IMG/VR virus record: IMGVR_UViG_3300017738_000060
Coordinates: 1-20,486 of that record
Length of the DNA stretch: 20,486 nt
Origin: a virus
Strand: one strand, 5' to 3'
The translations under genes and the position numbers were made by a program. Of this stretch, positions 8,595 through 13,935 are shown one piece after another. The notes beneath the pieces were generated by a model that worked only from the letters and a program-made list of their open reading frames with translations, made no database searches and was not told the origin of the DNA. Within the stretch, counting starts at the first letter, position 1, and every line of letters begins with the position of its first letter.

Positions 8595-8846
8595 TTATGT
8601 TCTCCTATATGATCGGGTCTTCCTTGCAATGCGCTTGGGTTGTTTTACGTGTTGCTTCCCTGCTTTTCTGCCTTTACGTTTTGCCTTAGTTGTAGCTGCA
8701 TACTCAGCGGAACTAAGCGACTTAATTGCTGCTGAAGGAAGATACCTTTCACCAGTAGCTTTCGGACCTTGCGTAGATGGTTTACCTGACTTGGTACGCC
8801 ACTTCTGCTTAGTCCATTTCTTTAAACTTCTTTGTGGTGCTTTCAT
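8595..8846 (-). CDS. 83-aa conserved basic phage protein
   Basis: A member of a family of small basic proteins that I recognise from tailed phages, marked by KWTKQKWRTKSGKPSTQG, then GPKATGERYLP, AEYAATTKAKRKG and GKQHVKQPKRIA. Function is unknown. The conserved Ser/Gly/Lys-rich core and high positive charge fit nucleic acid binding or a virion-internal role, but nothing in the sequence proves this. Its ATG overlaps the TGA of the upstream 51-aa membrane gene (ATGA), and only two bases separate its TAA from the next ATG. An AAGG-type site is not obvious at this start, so coupled translation is likely. Confidence 0.8.
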   Translation of the reverse strand: MKAPQRSLKKWTKQKWRTKSGKPSTQGPKATGERYLPSAAIKSLSSAEYAATTKAKRKGRKAGKQHVKQPKRIARKTRSYRRT

Positions 8847-8998
8847 TTTTCTCTAGAGTTCCATAAATCAAATAGTACTTTTACTTTTTCTTTAAGTGTA
8901 TCTATCTCTCCATGCATTTTAGCTAACACTATAACTAAGGTTACGAAACCAAATGCTATAGGCCAACCAGATACGATTACCGACCAAGTATCATCCAT
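8843..8998 (-). CDS. 51-aa membrane protein with C-terminal amphipathic helix
   Basis: Starts MDDTWSVIVSGWPIAFGF; residues about 5-26 form one hydrophobic segment, followed by Lys27 and a charged helix (GEIDTLKEKVKVLFDLW) with heptad-like spacing of Ile, Leu and Val. The ATG lies one base after the TGA of the upstream 63-aa gene, and its TGA overlaps the ATG of the next gene (ATGA), so both ends fit the operon exactly. Its topology, a short periplasmic or luminal N-terminus, one membrane segment and a cytoplasmic coil, resembles small holin or spanin-like phage membrane proteins, but no family is recognised. A lysis role is only a hypothesis. Confidence 0.75.
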   Translation of the reverse strand: MDDTWSVIVSGWPIAFGFVTLVIVLAKMHGEIDTLKEKVKVLFDLWNSREK

Positions 8999-8999
8999 G

Positions 9000-9191
9000 T
9001 CACGACTTATAACCTCCCCCAGCTTTTTTATAAGCTTTTGCTAACATCTGAGCTTTTCTCGCTGACCATTGTCCACTAGCACCACCCTTACTACCTGCTT
9101 TAATACGATTGAATATCTTTTTACGCATACCAGGCTTAGTATAATTACCTGATTTATTTACTGTGCTTTTGCTTTTTGTTTTTGCTGCCAT
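9000..9191 (-). CDS. 63-aa basic protein of the GxWSARKAQ family
   Basis: A small conserved basic protein carrying GSKGGASGQWSARKAQMLAK (about 33-52) and ending in KKAGGGYKS. I associate this motif with DUF5872-type proteins of phages and large viruses, from memory. Function unknown. The first 38 bases overlap the end of the upstream 235-aa gene. No strong ribosome binding site is visible at the ATG at 9191; an alternative start at the internal Met22 (9128) would keep the whole conserved block. The alternation of this gene, the 51-aa membrane gene and the 83-aa gene with 1-base and 4-base junctions suggests they are translated as a set. Confidence 0.8.
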   Translation of the reverse strand: MAAKTKSKSTVNKSGNYTKPGMRKKIFNRIKAGSKGGASGQWSARKAQMLAKAYKKAGGGYKS

Positions 9192-9861
9192 CTGAATACA
9201 AGTTGTTAAAAGTGGTATTTGGATCTAGATAGGATTCATGTCCTTCTGCTGAATGAACCCATTGAGAAGGAGCAAAATCTGGTACACCTTCACCTGTTCT
9301 CCACAAAGCAGGACTCGTAGCTCTTACTCTATTGTTTGGTAACGCTACAAAGTTACCTGTCCATTTACCTGCGTCAGTCAAGTATAACACATGAGACTGC
9401 TTATGTTGTGCAGGATCATCAGCTATATCATTGCCTGTATAATCTACAGTAAATAAATATTTACCTGTATGAAACTCCCCATCAATCTTACATATCCAAG
9501 GTGATGAGCTAACCCTGTCCATTGTTATTACACTATGCTCTCTCGATTCACAATCCCAAGGCTGACACAAATGGTCTTGCATTGGTTTAGGCCATTTCTT
9601 TAAGGGGATATCAGCTACTAATGCTTCAATTGGAAGTCTTGCCCACATTGCTCCACCATGTATATTTTCTTCTGGCCCACCTTCCAGATCTGCCTCACAA
9701 CCAGTAAACACTACTTGAAAGCTTAATGATCTATCTGGTATTGTATTAACCGCGATAGCGATTGCATGAAGAAACTCACCGTGATATTCAGTATGATTAC
9801 TAGTGAACTCCCTCCGTACCCAACAATTAAAATGGGGTACATTACTTATGAGGTAAGACAT
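9154..9861 (-). CDS. 235-aa conserved marine phage protein, function unknown
   Basis: A soluble-looking protein without signal peptide or membrane segments. Recognisable conserved blocks are FNCWVRREFT near the N-terminus, SFQVVFTGCEADLEGG, GGAMWARLPIEALVAD, QPWDCESREHSV, FTVDYTGNDIADDPAQHKQS and NNRVRATSPALWRTGEG. I recall close relatives in many marine phage genomes, always listed as hypothetical. The mix of beta-rich blocks, conserved Trp and several His/Asp/Cys residues could suit an enzyme or a virion decoration protein; I do not assign one. Its ATG shares one base with the TAA of the upstream gene (TAATG). The last 12 residues are Lys-rich and overlap the next gene. Confidence 0.85.
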   Translation of the reverse strand: MSYLISNVPHFNCWVRREFTSNHTEYHGEFLHAIAIAVNTIPDRSLSFQVVFTGCEADLEGGPEENIHGGAMWARLPIEALVADIPLKKWPKPMQDHLCQPWDCESREHSVITMDRVSSSPWICKIDGEFHTGKYLFTVDYTGNDIADDPAQHKQSHVLYLTDAGKWTGNFVALPNNRVRATSPALWRTGEGVPDFAPSQWVHSAEGHESYLDPNTTFNNLYSDGSKNKKQKHSK

Positions 9862-10082
9862 TACTTACGTTTAGCTGCTCCACCCTTTGACATTTTCTTA
9901 GTTTTCTTTTTACCCATAGCACCACCATACATCATTTTTTTAGTAGTACCACCCTTTGACATTTTTTTAGTCTTTTTCATAGTCTTACCTTTCTTATTAC
10001 GGAGCATAGCCAGATCTTTACCAGTGATCTTTCCATCTCCATCCTTGTCTAATTTTTTTCTATTACCTGTTGCGTTAGCCAT
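9861..10082 (-). CDS. 73-aa protein with one EF-hand loop and KKMSKGG repeats
   Basis: Residues 12-23 read DKDGDGKITGKD, a complete EF-hand calcium loop (Asp12, Asp14, Asp16, Thr20, Asp23 at the usual ligand positions), followed by a short helix. The remaining 45 residues are almost only Lys, Gly, Met and Thr, with KKTKKMSKGG twice (DNA copies near 9880-9903 and 9949-9972). Ribosome binding site AAAAGGA precedes the ATG. One EF-hand loop with a short helix recalls single-loop calcium-binding or dockerin-like units. The function is unknown. The Gly/Lys tail is shared in style with the 255-aa protein. Confidence 0.75.
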   Translation of the reverse strand: MANATGNRKKLDKDGDGKITGKDLAMLRNKKGKTMKKTKKMSKGGTTKKMMYGGAMGKKKTKKMSKGGAAKRK

Positions 10083-10153
10083 ATATAATCCTTTTCAAAT
10101 AGTCACTGCTAAATATAAAAGCCCCCACCTATATGACTACCTTGCCCACGTTA

Positions 10154-10459
10154 TCAACCTCTATTACGCCAAAACTCTTTACTCTTAACGTATTTATTAA
10201 CATCTACCATTTCTTTATTAGCTTTATGACAGTCACATCTACATATATTTGGATCACACCCACATTCAATACAACTATCACAATGCGTTCCATTAGTTGT
10301 TAGAGTATCACACTCACATATTTGACCTTCTGCTGCATCATCACACTCGCATAACTTAACTGAATCTACTTTTACCCATTCTTCATCAAGTAATAACTGT
10401 TCACCTTTGTCTTTCACTGCATAATCCCTTTGCATATAGTATCTTCTGTAATAACTCAT
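10154..10459 (-). CDS. 101-aa cysteine-rich protein, probable metal binding
   Basis: Eleven cysteines lie between residues 37 and 77 (37, 39, 48, 50, 60, 63, 66, 68, 73, 75, 77) plus His59 and His78, arranged as repeated CxC and CxxC units (for example HCDSCIECGCDP and ICRCDCH). This density fits a zinc or other metal cluster more than disulfides, since no signal peptide is present. The N-terminus is Tyr/Arg-rich (SYYRRYYMQRDY). The ATG follows the TAG of the upstream gene with no gap (TAG|ATG). No family is recognised. It may be a virion protein or a metal-dependent regulator expressed with the late operon. Confidence 0.75.
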   Translation of the reverse strand: MSYYRRYYMQRDYAVKDKGEQLLLDEEWVKVDSVKLCECDDAAEGQICECDTLTTNGTHCDSCIECGCDPNICRCDCHKANKEMVDVNKYVKSKEFWRNRG

Positions 10460-10732
10460 CTACCACTTCACTTTATGACTCCAGTATTTAGCAGAGAGTT
10501 TACTTTTAGGCTTACCTTGTGCATTATGTCTTGCGTAATACGACTTCTTCCTGGCTTTATCTTTAGCAGTTTTAGGATTCTTACCTGCTCCACGCACTCC
10601 TTGCTGACCAAATCTAATTAATCTGATCTTATCACCCTCTTTTGCAAGCACTGCATGGCTTTTCTTAGGATGTTTCGGTGTTCTTTTAGGCTTATTGTAG
10701 CCAGAAAACTTCTCTCCACTCTTTTCAACCAT
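10460..10732 (-). CDS. 90-aa conserved basic protein, first gene of the minus-strand operon
   Basis: A small, very basic protein with the blocks FSGYNKPKRTPKHPKKSHAV, KIRLIRFGQQGVRGAG, KKSYYARHNA and a C-terminal LSAKYWSHKVKW. I recognise this as a widespread family in marine phages and large viruses (FGQQG...RH...YWxxxVKW), annotated as unknown function. Charge and conserved Arg/His suggest nucleic acid contact, but there is no direct evidence. GGAG lies 5 bases before the ATG, and an inverted repeat with a T-run ends about 17 bases upstream. As first gene of the operon, it would be the most exposed to regulation by that leader. Confidence 0.8.
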   Translation of the reverse strand: MVEKSGEKFSGYNKPKRTPKHPKKSHAVLAKEGDKIRLIRFGQQGVRGAGKNPKTAKDKARKKSYYARHNAQGKPKSKLSAKYWSHKVKW

Positions 10733-10743
10733 AACATCTCCAT

Positions 10744-10786
10744 AAAAATAAGGGAGTTACCTACTACACTTTGGAAGACTCCCTTA
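10744..10786 (-). promoter_or_regulatory. Attenuator-like hairpin in the leader of the minus operon
   Basis: Arms TAAGGGAGT and ACTCCCTTA (10778-10786 and 10749-10757) can form a 9-bp stem with a 20-base loop, followed on the minus strand by five T (10748-10744). This looks like an intrinsic terminator, yet it lies only about 12 bases before the first ribosome binding site of the operon and downstream of the promoter at 10878-10906. The loop carries AGTAGGTA (minus strand, 10765-10758), which is complementary to TACCTACT near the predicted transcript start (10866-10859). Confidence 0.6.
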
Positions 10787-10826
10787 AAAATCTGTTTTTC
10801 GCTGCAATCACTAGCCTAATCACCGT

Positions 10827-10882
10827 ATACTCCGCAGAAATATAGATAATATAGTCGCAGTAGGTATTATGGTACGGAGTAT
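10827..10882. repeat. Inverted repeat ATACTCCG/CGGAGTAT overlapping the promoter -10
   Basis: ATACTCCG at 10827-10834 and its inverse CGGAGTAT at 10875-10882 are 40 bases apart, and a third ATACTCCG lies at 11098-11105. The 10875-10882 copy overlaps the -10 box of the main minus-strand promoter, so these could be operator half-sites for a repressor. Confidence 0.45.
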
Positions 10883-10906
10883 ATCACATTTACGCTAAAT
10901 TGTCAA
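10878..10906 (-). promoter_or_regulatory. Sigma70-type promoter for the minus-strand operon
   Basis: On the minus strand, TTGACA (10906-10901), a 17-bp spacer and TATACT (10883-10878). The match to consensus is 6/6 and 5/6. Transcription would start near 10871 and give a leader of about 140 bases before the first ATG at 10732. This implies use of host RNA polymerase. Confidence 0.75.
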
Positions 10907-10960
10907 GCAAAATTACGGAATTACTGCTTAAAATACGCAAAATACGTCTATACGTGAGGT

Positions 10961-10978
10961 CCAGCCCTCAAAGGCTGG
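10961..10978. other. GC-rich hairpin
   Basis: CCAGCC (10961-10966) and GGCTGG (10973-10978) form a 6-bp stem with a 6-base loop in an otherwise AT-rich area. No T-run follows on either strand, so it is not a typical intrinsic terminator. It lies upstream of the main minus promoter and beside the AT-rich stretch. Confidence 0.5.
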
Positions 10979-10984
10979 GCCGAT

Positions 10985-11070
10985 CTACTGTTAATAATGT
11001 TAATAAACTATTTATTTATGCTAATATGTGTTTACAATGTTAATATTTTATGATATTATATATAATATAT
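10985..11070. other. AT-rich stretch with TGTTAATA repeats, possible origin unwinding element
   Basis: Nearly pure A/T over about 85 bases, with TGTTAATA at 10989-10996, 10998-11005 and 11038-11045. It is bounded by a GC hairpin on the left and a folded element on the right. Such a layout fits a DNA unwinding element, but no initiator-binding site is recognised. Confidence 0.35.
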
Positions 11071-11142
11071 AGGGTTCCCGTTGCAACCCTTAGTAAGATA
11101 CTCCGTTGGAGCTTCGTATCCAACTAAGATTACGAATCTTAC
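11071..11142. other. Multi-stem folded element
   Basis: AGGGTT/AACCCT (11071-11076 with 11085-11090) forms one hairpin. GTAAGAT (11093-11099) pairs with ATCTTAC (11136-11142) around an inner hairpin GTTGGA/TCCAAC (11105-11110 with 11119-11124). An alternative hairpin TAAGATT/AATCTTA (11125-11131 with 11135-11141) competes with the outer stem. It is not a tRNA: no T-loop or acceptor arm fits. It overlaps the -10 of the second minus promoter. Confidence 0.5.
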
Positions 11143-11164
11143 CATACTTTTATCCATTTGTCAA
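11136..11164 (-). promoter_or_regulatory. Second sigma70-type minus-strand promoter
   Basis: On the minus strand, TTGACA (11164-11159), a 17-bp spacer and TAAGAT (11141-11136), 6/6 and 4/6 to consensus. Its -10 lies inside the inverted repeat 11125-11141. Its transcript would run through the folded element and then into the main promoter region. Confidence 0.5.
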
Positions 11165-11235
11165 ATCACAAATTGTTACAATGACTGTAATATTTCGTGA
11201 TAATTCTGTATTAACTACTTGTTTACATTGAATTT

Positions 11236-11263
11236 TAGACAATTTTTCATAATCACATAATAC
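11236..11263 (+). promoter_or_regulatory. Weak candidate plus-strand promoter
   Basis: TAGACA (11236-11241), a 16-bp spacer and TAATAC (11258-11263). It would drive rightward transcription toward the replication module about 500 bases downstream. The match is moderate. A TATAAT at 11667-11672, closer to the first gene, has no good -35. Confidence 0.25.
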
Positions 11264-11498
11264 GTATCCCCTAGGCAGCACGTGGCGACTGCCCGCCCTT
11301 AATCGTCGCAGGGTTCATCAGGGAATATATGATGATAGGGTGATAGGAATAGATATTATTGAGCTATTTTAAGACCATCAAACATTATTGGGATCTATTC
11401 GGAATGGTTTCGGCTCTTTCTGTGGATATATCCCCTTATTTGAGAGCAGATACATATCCCCTTAGATAATACGGATGTTATTAATAGGTTCCGTGATT

Positions 11499-11552
11499 TC
11501 TCTTATCACTCTCTCTTATCACTCTCTCTTTCTTATCGTTAATCATCGTTAA
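11499..11552. repeat. Short direct repeat cluster
   Basis: TTATCACTCTCT occurs twice with a 13-base period (TTATC at 11503 and 11516), followed by TTATC at 11533 and by ATCGTTAA twice (11535-11542 and 11545-11552, period 10). The 12-mer CACTCTCTCTTT at 11520-11531 recurs at 11653-11664. Periods near one helical turn suggest protein binding sites, such as replication iterons or early operators. Confidence 0.5.
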
Positions 11553-11586
11553 TTGTATCGATTTAATAGCGTTAAAAAATGGGTGG

Positions 11587-11617
11587 TAGCCTGGATTTCA
11601 TGCTGCGAAATAGGCTA
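11587..11617 (+). other. Bulged 11-bp hairpin
   Basis: TAGCCT (11587-11592) pairs with AGGCTA (11612-11617), and ATTTC (11595-11599) with GAAAT (11607-11611), leaving a GG bulge and a 7-base loop. It is not followed by a T-run. It lies in the probable leader of the plus-strand module. Confidence 0.5.
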
Positions 11618-11782
11618 AATAACTTAATAAAAACAATAACTTAACCTAATTTCACTCTCTCTTTGATATAATTAATTTTAATCTTTTTTATTTTTATGCT
11701 TGCTAATGAATAAGAACTAGTATCTATTAGCAGTCAGGGAATAAACCCTATTGAGAACAAAATGAGAACAAAGGAAAAACAG

Positions 11783-12124
11783 ATGATTATAGGTAACGCA
11801 GAATACTTTGAAAACTTGAACAAAGAGATCAAAGAAAAGCAAAACGAACTATCTCTATCAAATAGCAAAGTTGTCGCAATGAAACAAATGATTGCAGATA
11901 GAGATCAAGAGATTGAAACATTAAAAGAAGATCTAAAGAGATCCGAAGGAATGCATCAATATTGCTTACATAGAGAAATGGTATTATCTAGAAAAGCAAT
12001 GGAGATGGGATATAATCCAATGATTGGTGCAAATTTATTTAAAGATGGTTTCGTAACATTAGAAGAAGAACCATTGACTGATAAAATGATTGAGATCTAT
12101 AACGACCCAATCTGGAATGACTAA
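11783..12124 (+). CDS. 113-aa coiled-coil protein, function unknown
   Basis: First gene of the plus-strand module. Residues about 10-60 form a long charged helix with heptad-like Leu/Ile spacing (NLNKEIKEKQNELSLSNSK, then DQEIETLKEDLKRSEG), so a coiled-coil dimer is likely. I choose the ATG at 11783 because AAAGGA lies 7 bases before it; an upstream ATG at 11762 lacks a ribosome binding site but would add 7 residues. The C-terminal third is mixed, with a YNPMIGANLF segment and an acidic end. No family is recognised. As an early gene it could be a host-takeover or regulatory protein; that is inference from position. Confidence 0.75.
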   Translation: MIIGNAEYFENLNKEIKEKQNELSLSNSKVVAMKQMIADRDQEIETLKEDLKRSEGMHQYCLHREMVLSRKAMEMGYNPMIGANLFKDGFVTLEEEPLTDKMIEIYNDPIWND

Positions 12125-12133
12125 TCAACAATC

Positions 12134-12157
12134 GGGGAAAGTAATCAAGCTTTCCCC
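12134..12157 (+). other. Perfect 8-bp hairpin between early genes
   Basis: GGGGAAAG (12134-12141) and CTTTCCCC (12150-12157) pair around an 8-base loop. There is no T-run, so it is not a standard terminator. It sits 18 bases before the methyltransferase ATG and ends 7 bases before its AGGAGA site, so RNA processing, mRNA stability or translation control is possible. Confidence 0.65.
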
Positions 12158-12175
12158 TAACTTAGGAGAAAACCA

Positions 12176-12988
12176 ATGAACGTATTATCTTTATTTGACG
12201 GAATGTCAGGAACTCAACTAGCACTCAAAAAACTAGGTATCAAAGTTGATAACTATTATGCTAGTGAAATTGACAAGTATGCTATCAAAGTAACGCAAGC
12301 AAACTTTCCCAATACTAAACAATTAGGAGATGTTACTAAGCTTTGTTTTGATGTTCATATTGATCTATTGGTTATGGGTTCACCTTGTCAGGATCTAAGC
12401 TTTGCTTCGCGTGATAAGAAGGGATTAGAAGGAGAAAGATCGGGCCTATTCTTTGAAGGTCTAAGACTTGTCAAAGCTTGTTTAGCTATCAATCCCGATC
12501 TAAAGATATTAGTTGAAAATGTAAGAATGACTAAAGCTAATCAAGATCGAATGACTAAGGCCTTATCGGATGTTATGGGGCAAGTCATAGAACCCGTAGC
12601 AATTAATTCTAATATCTTTTCGGCCCAAAACAGATATAGATTGTATTGGACTAACTTGAATATCCCAACGCTACCAAGTGACAAGGGAATAGTTATGAAT
12701 GATATTCTTGAAGATGGTTTTTCTGATAGAGACAAATCTCATTGTTTAGATGCTAATTATTTTAAAGGCGGTAATCTAAAATCATACTTTGAAAAGAATA
12801 GAAGACAATTAAAATTTTCTGATAGCAGCTGCAAAGAATATTCTAAATTGTCGGTTATAGAATGCGAGCGATTGCAAACGGTTCCAGATAACTATACAAA
12901 CCACGTAAGCAATACCCAAAGATACAAGATGTTAGGTAATGGATTTACAATAGATACAATCTGCCATATTCTAACTGAACTTAAATAA
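12176..12988 (+). CDS. DNA (cytosine-5) methyltransferase, orphan
   Basis: Transfers a methyl group from S-adenosylmethionine to C5 of cytosine in DNA. At 270 aa it is a compact single-domain enzyme with all main motifs: motif I SLFDGMSGTQLAL (5-17), the catalytic GSPCQDLSF (Cys71), motif VI LVENV (about 111-115), motif VIII QNRYRLYW, motif IX IECERLQTVPDNYT and motif X YKMLGNGF. The target-recognition region is short. The ERLQTVPDNYT form recalls phage orphan methyltransferases of the Dnmt3-like group. No restriction endonuclease lies nearby, so protection from host restriction or control of phage DNA is more likely than a restriction-modification pair. AGGAGA precedes the ATG. Confidence 0.93.
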   Translation: MNVLSLFDGMSGTQLALKKLGIKVDNYYASEIDKYAIKVTQANFPNTKQLGDVTKLCFDVHIDLLVMGSPCQDLSFASRDKKGLEGERSGLFFEGLRLVKACLAINPDLKILVENVRMTKANQDRMTKALSDVMGQVIEPVAINSNIFSAQNRYRLYWTNLNIPTLPSDKGIVMNDILEDGFSDRDKSHCLDANYFKGGNLKSYFEKNRRQLKFSDSSCKEYSKLSVIECERLQTVPDNYTNHVSNTQRYKMLGNGFTIDTICHILTELK

Positions 12989-13011
12989 TCTTAACTCATA
13001 GGAGAGACACA

Positions 13012-13848
13012 ATGACTATATCAAACACAATCAAAACAATCACTGAAGAAGATTCACTAGTTATCAAATCCCGTCATAGTGCAAAGATGAAGATAGCACG
13101 TGCTACCAATAAAGACGGCTCACTTGATTGGTCGAAGCTTCCAAAGCTTGTCACTACTAACACCAAGCTAGAAAAGCATAGCGACGATATCAAATATTTA
13201 ACGGCAGGCTTTCAGTTAGCACCTACATGGGTATCTGGATATAATACTTGCGCCGGTGCTAGTCTTGGATGTGCGAAAGCTTGCCTAGTATTTTCGGGTC
13301 ATGGTCAACGGCATATGGTTCACGATGGAAACCATACAGTATTGATTGCGCGTATCACTCGAACAATCCTATGGTTTGATTATCGCGATCAATTCATTGG
13401 ACAAGCTTTGAAAGAGATCGAAGCAATGAAAAGAAAAGCATTACGATTGCAAGCAAAGACCGCATTTAGACCAAACGTAATTAGTGACATAAATTTCTAT
13501 TTTTTATTCCCCCAATTATGGGATATGGGATTGGATGCGATCTATGATTATACAAAAGTAATTAAGCATACTAAGCTTAATCTTATCGGACGTTATAGCG
13601 TTACCTTATCGCGCACGGAGACAACTACAGATAAGACTATACACGATGCTATCAAGTCAGGCGTTAATGTGGCTGTAGTCTTTGATACTAAGAAGGGTCA
13701 AGACTTGCCAATCAAATATCTAGGTCATCGTGTTATAGACGGCGATCTAACTGATAACAGGTTCTTAGATGATCAAGGCGTTATAGTAGGATTACGTGAA
13801 AAGAAAACGGGCAACACCGATAAGACTGGATTTGTTGTAAATGTTTGA
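13012..13848 (+). CDS. Gene product 88 (GP88) family protein
   Basis: I recognise the GP88 domain family, widespread in phages and of unknown biochemical function. Typical features are LAPTWVSGYNTCAGASLG (about 70-87), a three-cysteine cluster Cys80, Cys87 and Cys91 (CAGASLGCAKAC), SGHGQRH just after, SDINFYF near 158 and YDYTK at 178-182, then IGRYSVTLSRTE. The Cys spacing suggests a metal or iron-sulfur site. At 278 aa the length is normal for the family. AGGAGAG lies 7 bases before the ATG. It follows the methyltransferase by 23 bases, so the two are co-transcribed; whether they act together is not known. Confidence 0.82.
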   Translation: MTISNTIKTITEEDSLVIKSRHSAKMKIARATNKDGSLDWSKLPKLVTTNTKLEKHSDDIKYLTAGFQLAPTWVSGYNTCAGASLGCAKACLVFSGHGQRHMVHDGNHTVLIARITRTILWFDYRDQFIGQALKEIEAMKRKALRLQAKTAFRPNVISDINFYFLFPQLWDMGLDAIYDYTKVIKHTKLNLIGRYSVTLSRTETTTDKTIHDAIKSGVNVAVVFDTKKGQDLPIKYLGHRVIDGDLTDNRFLDDQGVIVGLREKKTGNTDKTGFVVNV

Positions 13849-13921
13849 ACTAGTAGTAACGGCGATAATGATAACGATGTTTATTGTTATCGCCATAACC
13901 GCAATAATAATATCTAGATGA
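13841..13921 (+). CDS. 26-aa membrane micro-protein
   Basis: Starts MFELVVTAIMITMFIVIA and is hydrophobic from residue 4 to 24, ending SR, so one membrane helix is expected. Its ATG overlaps the stop of the GP88 gene by 8 bases, and its TGA lies just before the AGGAGAG site of the next gene. No strong ribosome binding site is seen, so coupling to the GP88 gene is likely. The coding DNA holds an 8-bp inverted repeat (GGCGATAA at 13861-13868, TTATCGCC at 13887-13894). Function unknown. Confidence 0.5.
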   Translation: MFELVVTAIMITMFIVIAITAIIISR

Positions 13922-13935
13922 TAGGAGAGTAAACA

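Larger units (their letters stand above)
10787..11782. other. Divergent intergenic region, about 1 kb, regulatory and possible origin
   Basis: No convincing gene lies here on either strand. It contains two minus-strand promoters, a weaker plus-strand candidate, at least five inverted repeats, an AT-rich stretch (10985-11070) with three TGTTAATA copies, a GC-rich patch (11265-11315) with CACGTG and inverted GGCAG/CTGCC arms, two ATATCCCCTTA copies (11428-11438, 11454-11464) and a 13-bp direct repeat cluster (11499-11552). The position between divergent modules is where origins and early control regions often lie in phages. Confidence 0.7.

Noticed and set aside
9766-10188. 140-codon plus-strand frame with hydrophobic Phe/Pro repeats
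   Set aside because: It is the antisense of the Lys/Gly repeat gene at 9861-10082 and crosses several gene ends.
11071-11142. tRNA-like appearance (GGGTTC-like bases and stems)
   Set aside because: No acceptor, anticodon or T-loop arrangement fits on either strand.
11265-11320. Possible attachment site or tRNA 3' fragment in the GC-rich patch
   Set aside because: No integrase is in the window and no tRNA T-arm could be matched.
11579-11644. 21-codon plus-strand frame in the intergenic region
   Set aside because: No ribosome binding site, and its sequence is largely the bulged hairpin at 11587-11617.
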